This document shows, in pieces, positions 44,537 through 55,536 of a DNA stretch of 64,000 nucleotides. The stretch is taken from contig NC_083570.1 in NCBI RefSeq assembly GCF_027579695.1, positions 6,939,501-7,003,500 of the forward strand, read 5' to 3'. The stretch is from Neoarius graeffei. Lineage: Eukaryota; Chordata; Actinopteri; Siluriformes; Ariidae. The position numbers and the translations under genes are program-made. The notes beneath the pieces are model-generated. The model was not told the DNA's origin and made no database searches. It saw only the letters and a list, made by a program, of their open reading frames with translations. Each line of letters starts with the position of its first letter. The stretch's first letter is position 1.

Positions 44537-46990
44537 TTGAGAATGCACTGGATATCTAAAAATGAACATTCTTTTTTGAACTGTAAACATCCTGTGACTC
44601 CTGTATTCTATATGTTGCCCAAAATCCATAAAAGTTTGGTCAATCCTAAGGGAAGGCCTATCGTGGCTAGCAATGACTCTCTTTTTGAACCATTGTCTAA
44701 TTTTGTGGATTACTTCATCAAGCCATATGTCTGCAAACTTCCATCATATGTCAAGGATTCTACTGAGGTTATAAATAAGATCTCAGAGATCACAGATCTA
44801 CCTGCTGACATATTATTAGTTACCTTAGATGTAGAAAGCCTCTATACAAACATATCACATGACAGGGGACTAGATGCCTTAGGTTTCTATCTTCAAGACC
44901 GTACAGACCTCCCCCCAAGTCACTTTATTATTGAATTGGCCTCCATGGTTCTTAAGTTAAATTATTTGTAATTTATAGAGGAATTCTACCTACAACTTAA
45001 AGGGACATCTATGGGCTCCACTTTTGCTCCAGATTACTGTTATGTCCCCAAATTGTCTAAGGGTAAAAAAAAAATGAGGACATAGACAAAAGTGGTAAAA
45101 ATAAGAGACAGACTTCTCACAAAAATGTTTAAGGGGAGGTTTATTTACATAAAGGAAAATAAGGAAATAAATACAAAAAAAGAAAGAAACGAAACACAAG
45201 CGAACAAGCAAGCTAAAGCTCTCTCCCCCCTGGGTGACGTCACCGCCGGTGGCTTTTAAAGACTGGGCACCAAATACCAGCCAATCCTGTGCTGCTCTCA
45301 CCAGACTCCAGGTGGTGGTAATTTGGGCCCATCAGCCACCCACGGGATCTGCAAGAGTAAAACACAAAACAAAAGCAAATCAGACAAGAAAAATATGGGG
45401 TCGTAACAATTACGCCAACCTGTATGTGGGTTTTTTTGAACAGAAATTTGTTTTTAACCCAGATGTAAATCCTTATAGTCAAAAAAATTCTTAAATGGTA
45501 TCGTTTCCTTGATGATGTTTTCTGTGTGTTTCAAGGAACTAGTGAAGAACTGTGTGCATTTGGTACATATCTGAATAGTTGTAACTCTGATTTAAAATTT
45601 ACTCTGGATTCTGAGCAATCACGTGTATCATTTCTGGATATGTGGATTATGCTAAGTAATGGGAGCCTTATCACATCATTGTACAAGAAAGAAATTGACC
45701 GCAATACTTTTCTTTTAGCTACTAGTGCCCATCCTAGAGCTTTAAAGAACGGCTTACCTAAAAGCCAATTCTATAGATTAAGAAGACTCTGCCACTCTAA
45801 CAAAGATTTTATACAGAAGGCAGTAGAAATGAAACAGTGGTTTCTAGAACGAGGTTATACTGCTAAGTGTGTTGATGAAGCATATTACATTGCTCTTTCT
45901 AAGTCCAGAGCTGACCTTTTGAAAAAAAGTGTAAAAAAAGAAAGACACTTTTCAGTTTCTTGTATTACTACATACACTCCCCAGGCCCATATTATCAAAA
46001 AAACAATTATGAAACACTGGCATATTCTAACCACAGATCCAGTCTTGTTTGCACTTTTTCAGGATCCACCTCTTTTTGTCCACAAAAGAGGACCAAACCT
46101 CCGCAATAAATTGGTCAGAGCTACCATCTTACCTCCTCCGAAACAGACTCTATTAACTCCCATTAGAGAAGGGAATTATCCCTGGGGAAATTGTGCTCAT
46201 TGTCACAACTCAGTGAAAACAAACACTTTTAAGCACCCTAGAACTGGGAAAACCTTTGGAATCAGGGGGATCATCACATGTAACACAAAGAATATTATCT
46301 ATATGTTAACATGTCCATGTGACAAAATTTACATAGGTAAAACCATCCGCCCTCTGAAACAAAGAATTAGGGAACATAAGAGTTCTATTAGGAGGAAAGA
46401 TGCAAACTATCCTGTTGCCTGTCACTTTAATGATCAGTTACATCCTGTTTCCTCACTTAGATTTAGAGGTATAGAACAAGTCACCTTACACAGAGGGGGT
46501 GACGTTGACAAGAAGTTATGCCAACAGGAACTCTTTTGGATATAAACATTAGAAGCACTACAACCATCAGGTCTAAACGAGGATTTTGACATGAGTGTAT
46601 TTATTTAATTCTGAATTGTTTATTAAATGTTGAACTGTTTATGCTCTGTTTTATGATGGCGGGAGCCTGATGTGTACACAGCATGGACTTGTTCTTTTTT
46701 TCTTTTTTGTATATGTTTCATGACTATTTTCACTACATTTCCCATGATGCTCTACTGACACAGTGGCTGCAGTACTGACTACAGGTGCTCCTAATTAAGA
46801 TGTATTAACTCAGCACTGTTTGTTGGACTATGCACTCTGTCTGATGAAGGTCTCGCGACTGAAAGCTTGCTATCTCAATAAAGAAATTATTGCACAGACT
46901 TCAAGTGTGCAGATTTGTATTCTATTTATTTTAAGTTTTCACTTAATCCTGCACCTTGCCACAGATGAGCGGTGACCTTTGATTCCTTTA
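44537..46990 (+). mobile_element. Penelope-like retroelement fossil (RT plus GIY-YIG), nested in hAT
   Basis: Flanked by the 15-base duplication CAGACATTATCAATA (44522-44536, 46991-47005). 44537-44971 carries reverse-transcriptase blocks (MLPKIHKS, GRPIVAS, LDVESLYTNI), 45420-45750 continues the polymerase, and 46200-46545 is a GIY-YIG nuclease (IYMLTCPCDKIYIGKTIRPL with RIREH). 5'-truncated and interrupted by a solo LTR, otherwise with few breaks; fairly young. The 3' tail has AATAAA near 46880 and a hammerhead-like core (see findings). Penelope elements of the Neptune type have this layout. Confidence 0.88.
45038..45408 (-). mobile_element. Solo LTR (fossil) nested in the Penelope element
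   Basis: 371 bases beginning TGTTATGTCCCCA and ending TGGGGTCGTAACA (inverted TG...CA ends), flanked by ATTAC on both sides (45033-45037, 45409-45413). On the minus strand it shows a TTTTAAAG promoter-like word and an AATAAA in order, as an LTR would. No internal region. Family (Gypsy or ERV) not resolved. Confidence 0.75.
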
Positions 46991-47544
46991 CAGACATTAT
47001 CAATACGAAAGGAAATATTAATTCCACATAATTACAAATGTTTTTAAAACAAATGACATGCAACTTATATTAAAAGGAATATTTCAGACATAATTAATAC
47101 AAAAGGGATAATATTTATTTCTCATAAATAACATACTTAAATGACATGCAACTTTTTTAATATGTATACTTCAGACATTAATCATACAAAGGAGATAATT
47201 GTGCGTAACATTAGAGTTAAATAATTTATTTTTATTCATATATTAAGGCCTATTTACAAATACATAATCACATCAGGCATTTAATTTTTTTTTTTTCATC
47301 TCTTGATTTTAAATGATCATCTCATTTATTAGTATTAAGATCATCATGCATCTTTAAAACAAAGTTATATTTCAGAAATTATTCATACAAATAGAAATGT
47401 ACATATTCTATATTCAATAAAACGGACATAACATACTTACTGTAATACTTCATCCAAAGTTTTGAAAACTGACTCCGCTGTACCAATGTTACACACTGGC
47501 ATGTCCAAAATTCTGGTTCGAGCCCCAACATTCACATCAAAAAT
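46991..47544. repeat. Diverged ~85-base tandem array inside hAT
   Basis: Recurring words CAGACATTATCAATAC, GACATGCAACTT and TATTTCAGACATAATTAATA at about 46991, 47085, 47165 and 47370. AT-rich and non-coding. Confidence 0.55.
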
Positions 47545-48472
47545 TCAGACAAGCACTGCCAGTCTCTTGTCACTCTTTTTATCATTGCTTTCATCAACCA
47601 TGACAGAAAAGGGCACAGTCTTACAATGATCTATCACTGGAGAAGTGGCCTCTGGTGCTAGACTTCGTTTTATAATCTGAGTCACCTTGGTCCATTTACA
47701 GCTGAATTTCTTTGCTAGATCACTATCTGGAAATAGTGTAGGGACGAGTTCCGTGAAATGGTCTGCGACGGACATCGAGAGGTTGTGTTGAGCAATGAAA
47801 TTGCAAAATGCCACTTCTGATTTTAAGATAGTGTCAGATACAACCTTTGTTGGCTTTTGCATGAAGAAATTAATTGACGGCTGTCTCTTTTTCTGGTTTG
47901 CATTCTTCACATGCATTTGAGATTTCATGTGTTCCCTCACGTCGTAAATTCCAGAGGCAAACACTTTCACGTCTCTACAACAAATTGTGCAGTTGACATA
48001 CTCAGCACCCATTTTGGAAGCGATAATTATTCCATTGAATGTTTCTGTCCATTCGGGAAGAAAGCGACCTCCAGTTTTAGATGTTTTGAGTTTTTTCTTC
48101 GGTGGTGCCGACATCTTGACCTCTTGACCTGTCTATTGTTACGCTACATGTGCTGTTATTTCCCGCTCAGTGTGCAGGAAAATCACAATTGCGCATGCTC
48201 AGACATTCGGAATGGCTTGTTGGTACTAGCGGAAGTACCGGTTGAGTAATTCTAAATGTAGAAAATGGCGGCTCCCATGCATTTTCGTATTTCATGAGGA
48301 TTTTTTTGATGGTAATAAATCAAAATAATTTTAAGGTGAAAATGTAGAAAAATCCGTAGTTGAATACCACTACGCCCGTACCATTTTTAAAATGCCAAAA
48401 TCTGTAAGGAATACGGGAAATCCGTAGGGGTTGACATGTATGTATTTATCTTACATCTGTGAACCCACTCAC

Positions 48473-50673
48473 CTGTACCAGTTGAATGTCGATTATGCTT
48501 TTGGTCTCCAGATTCATCAAACTGTAACTTCCGTATTTGGCAGAGTGGCCTGCAAATACAAAAGGGTTTTATTATTAGAACTAGGACATTTTACTTTTTT
48601 TGTAAATTAGTAAGAAATTCTGTGTTACAACGCAATCGGTCATGACTGAAAAAGTATTGCAGTATATAAACAGGAAGCTTGCCTAGTGAATCTGCCTGCA
48701 TGTCCCCTCCAATCTTGACCTTCCTCTGGCTCAGGAACTGTAATTCAGCATCTTGGTACTGGTGCCATTTGTGGATCACTGCTGGTTCCAGATAATTGCT
48801 TGCATGCCTATGGAATGCTGAGTAGCTGATGTTTTGCAGATGCATGCCTTGAAATACCTACAAATTAAAAATGTATTCATGAGCACATTATATAGCACTT
48901 TATTGCCCAGGAGTGTTATCTTGTCAATAATAACTTCCAAAATAATTTCCTGCCACCAAGGGTCAGTATGACTTATACAGATGAAAACATTCAAATGCAG
49001 ATTTGATTTGGGTAGTTTTCTGAGTTCATGATGGCCTCCCCAAGTGCCCATTGTTCAAGTCATGGCCTCTCTGGAGAGGTGTCAATAGGGCCAGGTAAAG
49101 TTGAGAAAGTGGGGCAAGGTGGAGGTGTCAAGAGCCCTGTTTCTAAAGTGAGCAGTCAATCAGCATATCATGTCTTGGCTGTCAAACACATACTGTGTCA
49201 AACCAGGAACTATAATGTATAAATACTGTTTAAATCTGGTTGGATTGTAAAAATTGGTAAAAATGTATAGTGTACTTTACCTTTTGCACTTGTAAATATG
49301 AAGAGCCAGTGAAATATATGGCAGCAGACAGTTGGATGTTGCCTACAGCGGAGCTCCCAATCACTGTCTGGCTCTTCCATTGCTTGGAAAAATGGCAGTG
49401 ATGGCATTTTTGGTCAATGGATAAAAATGTTCCTCGTCTGTAGGTCTTCACTTCCGACACCCGGCTGCAGACTAGACACGTTTCAAAAAGTTCCATGAGG
49501 TTCTTCTCAAATACTATGTGCTTGGAGTCTTTGTATCCAGTTGAAGAGGTATCACTGTTTAAGACAAATGGCATTGTAGATATCCACAATGTTAGTTTTA
49601 GAATTAATACAAATATATGTCAATGTAAACAATCATTTAGATGAACGTAAGCCGTGATGATTCTGTTACAGTGCTCATTGACTGCGCTGGATCATATGTG
49701 GAGTCATGGGATTCAGGTGTTATTGTGAAGATGTCACTTTCATCCTCCTCTTCATCTACCCGTGGTCTTTTAGCTGGCCTTGGATGAACAGACTTGATGG
49801 GCATAGAGGTAGCAGGCCCCCACAGTGCATCCAAAGTACTTGTAGCAATGCTAGTACTTGTCATGAAAGAGTCTGTTTGGGTACCTAAAGTAAATTCCTG
49901 TGTATTACTGTCAAATTACAAGATCCTTCACAGGACATTCATTATTTCACATGAAACCGTGATGGCACAATGGAAACAAAAGATTTCAGTGACTGTGGTA
50001 AGGTGTATGAAGTACCAAATAACACACCCGCACAAAGAAGATATTCAGGAATATAAATCTATTTGCCATACATTCAACTTTGCGAGCAGATAAGAACATA
50101 TATTACTAGAAAAATTATTCTAGAAGGCGGCACGGTGGTGTAGTGGTTAGCGCTGTCGCCTCACAGCAAGAAGGTCCTGGGTTCGAGCCCCGGGGCCGGC
50201 GAGGGCCTTTCTGTGTGGAGTTTGCATGTTCTCCCCGTGTCCGCGTGGGTTTCCTCCGGGTGCTCCGGTTTCCCCCACAGTCCAAAGACATGCAGGTTAG
50301 GTTAACTGGTGACTCTAAATTGACCGTAGGTGTGAATGTGAGTGTGAATGGTTGTCTGTGTCTATGTGTCAGCCCTGTGATGACCTGGCGACTTGTCCAG
50401 GGCGTACCCCGCCTTTCGCCCGTAGTCAGCTGGGATAGGCTCCAGCTTGCCTGCGACCCTGTAGAAGGATAAAGCGGCTAGAGATAATGAGATGAGATGA
50501 GATGAATTATTCTAGAAACTAGCACAAGAGAAATTGAAATATCACAAACCTTTGCTTCTAACGTGATGACCCAATGTACCCATAGAAAGCTGTGTAGCCC
50601 GACATGAAAGGTTAGGTGGGTCTGTTTGGGTGCTGGTGTGAATGGGGTCTATCGCCAATATCTGTGATATGCT
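48473..50673 (-). pseudogene. THAP-associated (Kolobok-like) transposase gene, 3' exons missing
   Basis: Predicted minus-strand exons: 50550-50673 (ATQLSMGTLGHHVRSK), 49670-49884 (acidic linker, RPAKRPRVDEEEDESD), 49281-49554, 48683-48857 and 48473-48550. The 49281-49554 exon encodes KHIVFEKNLMELFETCLVCS, a C-x2-C finger (KCHHCHFSKQWKSQ) and SAAIYFTGSS. Later exons give HRHASNYLEPAV, QRKVKIGGDMQADSLG and HSAKYGSYSLMNLETKSIID. These are hallmarks of a multi-copy fish transposase family usually found with an N-terminal THAP domain; the GGD/DG...DSPGHSAKYG stretch holds a likely catalytic Asp. The donor at 48471 has no partner exon because a hAT end begins at 48442. The 49670/49554 junction is out of phase, so decay is likely. 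One intron uses GC-AG. Family name from memory. Confidence 0.6.
50126..50505 (+). mobile_element. tRNA-derived SINE (DANA/Mermaid-like) in transposase intron
   Basis: Full-length, GGCGGCACGGTGGTGTAGTG to the GAGATGAGATG tail; target duplication ATTATTCTAGAA at 50114-50125 and 50506-50517. Lies between the first two recognised exons of the minus-strand transposase gene. Confidence 0.95.
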
Positions 50674-50689
50674 CTGAAAGACAAACAAA

Positions 50690-52090
50690 AACTCAGTAAA
50701 CAGCACATAATGAAATGAAACATTAATGTAAAAAGACAAATGCAATAATGGCAAGAAGACATGGGCTAAAAAATTAGACAGAAGTGTAAATACTTGAGCT
50801 CTAGTGATAGCAAGCCTAATAATGCATGGGCAACGCTCTTGGCTTTCTCTGTTTAGACTACTGTAGAACAATGTCCGTGCACCAGTAGACTATGCTACGC
50901 TACATAAGATACGGTTGCTATCATTGGAATTCGTGGTTTAACGCTTATCTTAGGATAAAAGACTGTAGATTAAACAAGTTACATCTCTGGGTAGAAGCTA
51001 GCGAGCTAGTGTAGTCATAGATAGCCTATGAGTGTAATAGCCTAGCAGGGATGAGAGTGGGTCCTGATGAAAAAAAGCAGAATATCTGTATCCTGGGAAA
51101 TTTTTTTCAAAAAGAGACCTTCCACACTCTATTTCCTGCAATCTGAGCTGTAGTTAATGAAAACACCTGATGCCTATTTTAATACTTATTGAAATAAAAA
51201 CACTATTATATATAACAATATGTGTGTATTGCATTAATTCAAAATAATATCTACATTTTATGGGGACTGGTTGTTACTCATTGTCAACATCACTTGTTTT
51301 TCTAAAAAATGTCCATTACAATGACAGATAGAGACAGTTCCATTAATAATTCAAATTCATATATTAATATATTGAATTAAATAAAAACATTCATATCTTA
51401 TGGAAACTGACATTTTCCTAATGTCTACATTACTTGTATATGATTTATTCACAATGTCTATTGAAACTTTAAAGTTAAACTTAAAACTTCTGGGTTTTTT
51501 TGGTGTATACAGTTTGTGCATAGCATGCACCTTAGATTGTTGTGCACTTTAATGGGGAAAAAGAATCACGATTTGGAAGACTAAAGTGCCCATTAGGGCT
51601 TTAAATTTTATATCAAAATGGTGAAAAAGATGAAAATCAAGGTTGTTAAAAATGACTGTTAATTTGTAGGCCTGGGAAGATATGCTTATTATGGACGCTG
51701 TGATGATACTTGGGTGTCGATTTGATTCATAAGAGATAGTTCATTGAAAGAATAGAAAAGTCTCAGTTGCCACTATATTTTGTGCCAAACTAATCACTGG
51801 TGTCCTTTTTCCATGAAAACACAATATGAAACTTAACTGGCAATTAAGATGAATGAGATAAATGGTCTGCAGCCTCTTTATTTTAAAACTGCATTAATTA
51901 ATTAATGTTAAAGCATGCAATATTGTCCTGTATGAGAATAACAAAATAGAACAAAATAAGAGGCGGCAGAGTGCTCCACTATTATTAAAGTTAACATAGG
52001 TTTTATCTCCAGCAATGCAGAGAAGAGAATTAATCATTAAATGAAAACATCCATCCAAACTTTACATTTTGTGAAGATGAATTTACACGG
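50690..52090. other. AT-rich non-coding region
   Basis: No convincing exon, terminal repeat or element on either strand. It lies between two divergently transcribed gene-like units, so promoters could be here, but I see none clearly. Confidence 0.4.
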
Positions 52091-52094
52091 GTGT

Positions 52095-52420
52095 GTGCAT
52101 ACTAGTGTTGTGGTTTTTGTTTGTTCTGTTTCATTTTTATTTTGTAGTAGTTGCCCCCTTGTGTTCTGTTTCATATTTACTTCCTGTCTTTGTCCTTTTT
52201 TCCCACCTGTGTGATTGCCTGCATCTGCTTCACCTGTGTCCTGTTGTCAGGTTTGTCCTTCTCTCCCTCCTAGTGTTTCTCCACCTATCGGTGTTCTTCT
52301 GGCTCCCATCACCTGACCTTCTCCTCCCTCTCTCCACCTGTTCCTCATCCCCTTCATTTGTGTTTGGGTCCTGTTTTCTGTGTAGTCTTTGTTGAGTCAT
52401 TGTCAACTCCTTTGATTTGT
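52095..52420. repeat. Pyrimidine-rich stretch, probable retroelement non-coding fragment
   Basis: Strongly C/T-biased plus strand (CCTGTCTTTGTCC, CACCTGTGTGATTGCCTGC, CTTCACCTGTGTCC). The 100-codon hydrophobic ORF over it is a by-product of base composition. Confidence 0.45.
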
Positions 52421-52571
52421 GACACTAGCTTACCAACAGTGATGGTTTACAGTGTACTTACTACTAGATTAGATACTGCAAGGTAAGGATTGACTCACTG
52501 GTCAGAACAATAAGTGAAAACTATATATGAATGATATTGACTGACATGAATGTGTCCTTTTGTTAATTCAG

Positions 52572-54757
52572 GTTCACTCTCAGTTATAAGAGAGGATGAT
52601 TCCTCCTCATTACTTACCAGTGAAATTGAAGAGGCGAGCACTGGTGAAGAATCATTTGTGTGTGACATTGATATCGACACCACACCGAAGTCCACTGCCA
52701 CAAGGAGCCCAGTCTCAGTCACAGCCATGAGAAGTCAAGCCTCCCCAACTACTTCAGAGAGGGGCTCCTCACTTTTAGCCAGAGAAGATAGTAGCTGGCA
52801 TTCCAGCTTTGAAATACCCTGGAATAAGATGCCCTCAAATACAAGAAGGGTGTTGGATACTGAGAAGAGACCGACTGCAGCAGAGAGAAGGGAGATTATT
52901 AGGATTGCTGCTGCTGAAATACTGACTGTATGCAAGAAACCTGGAAAGAGGCACATCACTGAAATTGCAAGGAAAATGGTAATTCACTCCCCAAAATCCT
53001 TCTGTGATGAGATTGAGGGCCAGTTTGTCGGCACTGGGCATGACTCACTTGTGAAACAGTTCATATCTCGGATTGATAACTATAGACGACTCCAAGCTCC
53101 TGCCCAGAAAAGGCTTTCTGAAAGTGACACTCCTGACAATGCAAAAAAAGCATGTAGAGATGCATATGGCTGTATTAATCCTGACCCAGAGCTTCCTGCT
53201 GGTGAAACAAAAGATAAGCAAAAACAAGAACTAATGAAGATGTTCAAAGACAAAGATGGAAAGAAAATAGAAAGACTGATGGTTGAGACGTTTCCCTCAC
53301 AGAGGAGAGACCTACTGTCAGGACTGAAGGAGACAGAAGAGATCCTTAAGGAATGGCCTTTCCTCTGCCAGGAAATTGGAATGAGGCTTCATTTCAGAGA
53401 ACTAACAGGTGTCCAGATTGATGACAGCTTTGAAGAGTCCACAGCCACCAAGTTCAGAAGAATCCTGCGGTATTTTCAGTTTATTCAAACTGAGCCGTCC
53501 AGCAGAGCAGGCACTATTCTGAACCAAGCCCTGGCAGGAGGTGATGAAACTTGTGCAGCTGTACTGATGCTTGTCCATTTTAAAGAGCAGGAAGACAAGA
53601 TGTTAGTAAATGTCGATGACCCTGCCAAGCTACCATGGACACCCTGTGTTGTGGTCTGTGGTCGGTGTGCCAAAAAATAATGTTATGACTTATTTTAATA
53701 TCTTTGTTTACACACATGGAGTGTACCGTACACTGCAAAACATGTTTAGAGCTGGAGAAATCATTTTTCATAGTTTAATTTTTTTTTTTTTTACACTTTG
53801 CACAGTTTTTGTTTTGCAGTGTGCGGAACACAGCTCCTGGCTTACTTAACCATTAGGGATCCATATACATGTAGCAAACTATTTACTGGCTATGGTAATA
53901 ATACTCTCGCACTGTTTTCAGGTAATAGCCCACTCACTGCCAAGATGTTCATGGTTGCTGTGAACCAGGTCATAGTCAACGAATAGCTTCACCAAAGCAT
54001 TCCAGATGTTCTGCTCATATTACCTGCACAACATTGACTACCCAGTGGAACTTGTCGCTACTCTGGAGTTCTTGCAGAGGTACACTTTCAGAATGCATAC
54101 ACACGCTGCTTTACAGGTAGATAATGTAGAATTTGCCAGTTGCTGTTTGGAAACACACAGCATTCAAACCTAGCAACTCCTCCCCAGCTCATAACTCTGA
54201 CATGCGTATCTCAAGGAAATTTAATTGAACACAACTAGACTTGGTTATGTCTTTTGAAGACATTTCACCTCTTCGTCAGTTCATGCTCGTCTGACTAGGC
54301 TGGACTAGACTAGGACTAGTCCTATAGGTGAAACGTCTTCAAAGACACATAACCAAGTCCAGTTGCGTTCAATTAAATTTCCTCGCGATAACTATGAACT
54401 GGCTGAATGAGAATATTCACAGGCTCTGAGACATGTGGTACGTATACATACTGCTCAAGTTAGGAGTCTCAGTGCATTTCTACTCTCAACCCCCTCTAAT
54501 GATTGGGAATTGCATAGTGTTGCTTTGTGAAAACGTATTAACTTTGTATCTAAAGATGCTGTTTCACTGGCTTTAATGCCAACATTAGTTTTCTCTGAAT
54601 GGTTTGTGTTAAATGTTTTTCCAACAGATGCATCTTCAGAATCAACCCAGATCAAGGGACCAAAGTCGAGCGAAAAGCAAAGGGACGTCAGTATGCTGTC
54701 AACCCAAGGGTGCTGAGCCTCATTTCCAAAATTGCCAATTTTGAATGGACAGAGTAA
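52572..54757 (+). pseudogene. SAMD3-like multi-copy fish gene, C-terminal part, one disruption
   Basis: Predicted exons 52572-53660, 53922-54079 and 54628-54757 with matching phases. Residues run from an acidic start (REDDSSSLLTSEIEEASTGE) through WNKMPSNTRRVLDTEKRPTA, KKPGKRHITEIARKMVIHSP, GTGHDSLVKQFISRIDNYRR, PSQRRDLLSGLKETEEILKE, PWTPCVVVCG, AKMFMVAVNQVIVN, YPVELVATLEFLQR and a basic NPRVLSLISKIANFEWTE end. This is the pattern of teleost proteins commonly labelled SAMD3-like, whose function is unknown and which are often found in many copies. Exon 2 has a stop after VIVNE followed by a shifted continuation, so this copy is probably dead. The first exon and any SAM domain were not found. 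It faces away from the minus-strand transposase. Confidence 0.5.
54214..54383. mobile_element. Foldback MITE, 170 bases
   Basis: Long inverted repeats: AGGAAATTTAATTGAAC with ACTTGGTTATGTCTTTTGAA on the left and their inverse on the right, around a loop GACTAGGCTGGACTAGAC. Lies in the last predicted intron of the SAMD3-like gene. Confidence 0.85.
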
Positions 54758-55536
54758 AAGGGTGAGATCACTACCTCACCGAACCAACAAGTGTTCATGT
54801 GAATGCCAGGACCAAAGGTTTCCAAGTAGAACAGTGCACTGAAATAAGTTGATGAATGTTATTGAAGTGTTAATTCATTTGAGACAAACTTTGTAAGCAC
54901 AGCCTTTTTCTATATATTGTTTCTTGTTTTTTATTTATTTTTTTTACTTGCGATAGATTGAAGACTTCTGTTCTCAGTGTCTCACTCTGCGGCTAGCATG
55001 TTGTTAGATATAAGGTGCATCAGACTTGTTCATGTGTTAGGCCTATTTGGCACACACAAATTCAAGCTTCAATTTGGAGGCCCTTCATTCAAAAGGGCAC
55101 TCTGGGGGTTCATGATGCCCTTATCATTAAGTGTAAATGCATTGATGAATGTTTGAATAAAACATTCAACAGCAAGAAGCTAATCTTTGACTTTGCCTTT
55201 CCTCATTTTATTTTTGTCAGATTCATTGGCATTATATCCAGAATTACAGTTTGAATATTAAAGTATATAAGTCTACCAGCACTCTTATACATACAAGTAC
55301 TAGTGAACAAGATTTACCTTAAAATTACAGAGAGAAACATCAGCATGGACAAGCATGTAAATCTTTATATAATGAGCTACATATTTAGAGTTTGAATGTA
55401 AAAATATCCGGATATAAAACTAATCTTTACCTTATAATTACAGAGAAAAACGTTAGGTTGTTAGTATGGACATAAACCTTTTATATAACAAGCTACATAT
55501 TTAATTACAAAGTTTGAATGTAAAAGTACTCAAATC

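Larger units (their letters stand above)
44240..48442 (-). mobile_element. hAT element with BED-type transposase, split by a Penelope insertion
   Basis: The right terminus GGTTGACATGTATG (48429-48442) equals the terminal repeat of the hAT at 26929-28464. On the minus strand, 48114-47545 encodes the first ~190 residues: basic start (PPKKKLKTSK), BED-like finger (CTICCRDV ... HMKSQMH) and the transposase start (FMVDES-like SVMVDESNDKKSDKRLAVLV). A later piece at 44490-44250 reads GFASDNCSVMIGRKNSVLT and FNIGCICHLANLCVAAGVKE, typical of hAT catalytic domains. An intervening AT-rich array of ~85-base diverged repeats (46991-47400) hosts the Penelope element. The left end is not found. Confidence 0.75.

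Noticed and set aside
45526-46545. 339-residue ORF as a host GIY-YIG nuclease gene
   Set aside because: It continues a reverse transcriptase, has Penelope layout and is bounded by a target duplication.
52093-52395. Hydrophobic 100-residue ORF as a membrane protein
   Set aside because: Arises from a pyrimidine-rich tract; no start context, splice signals or homologue pattern.
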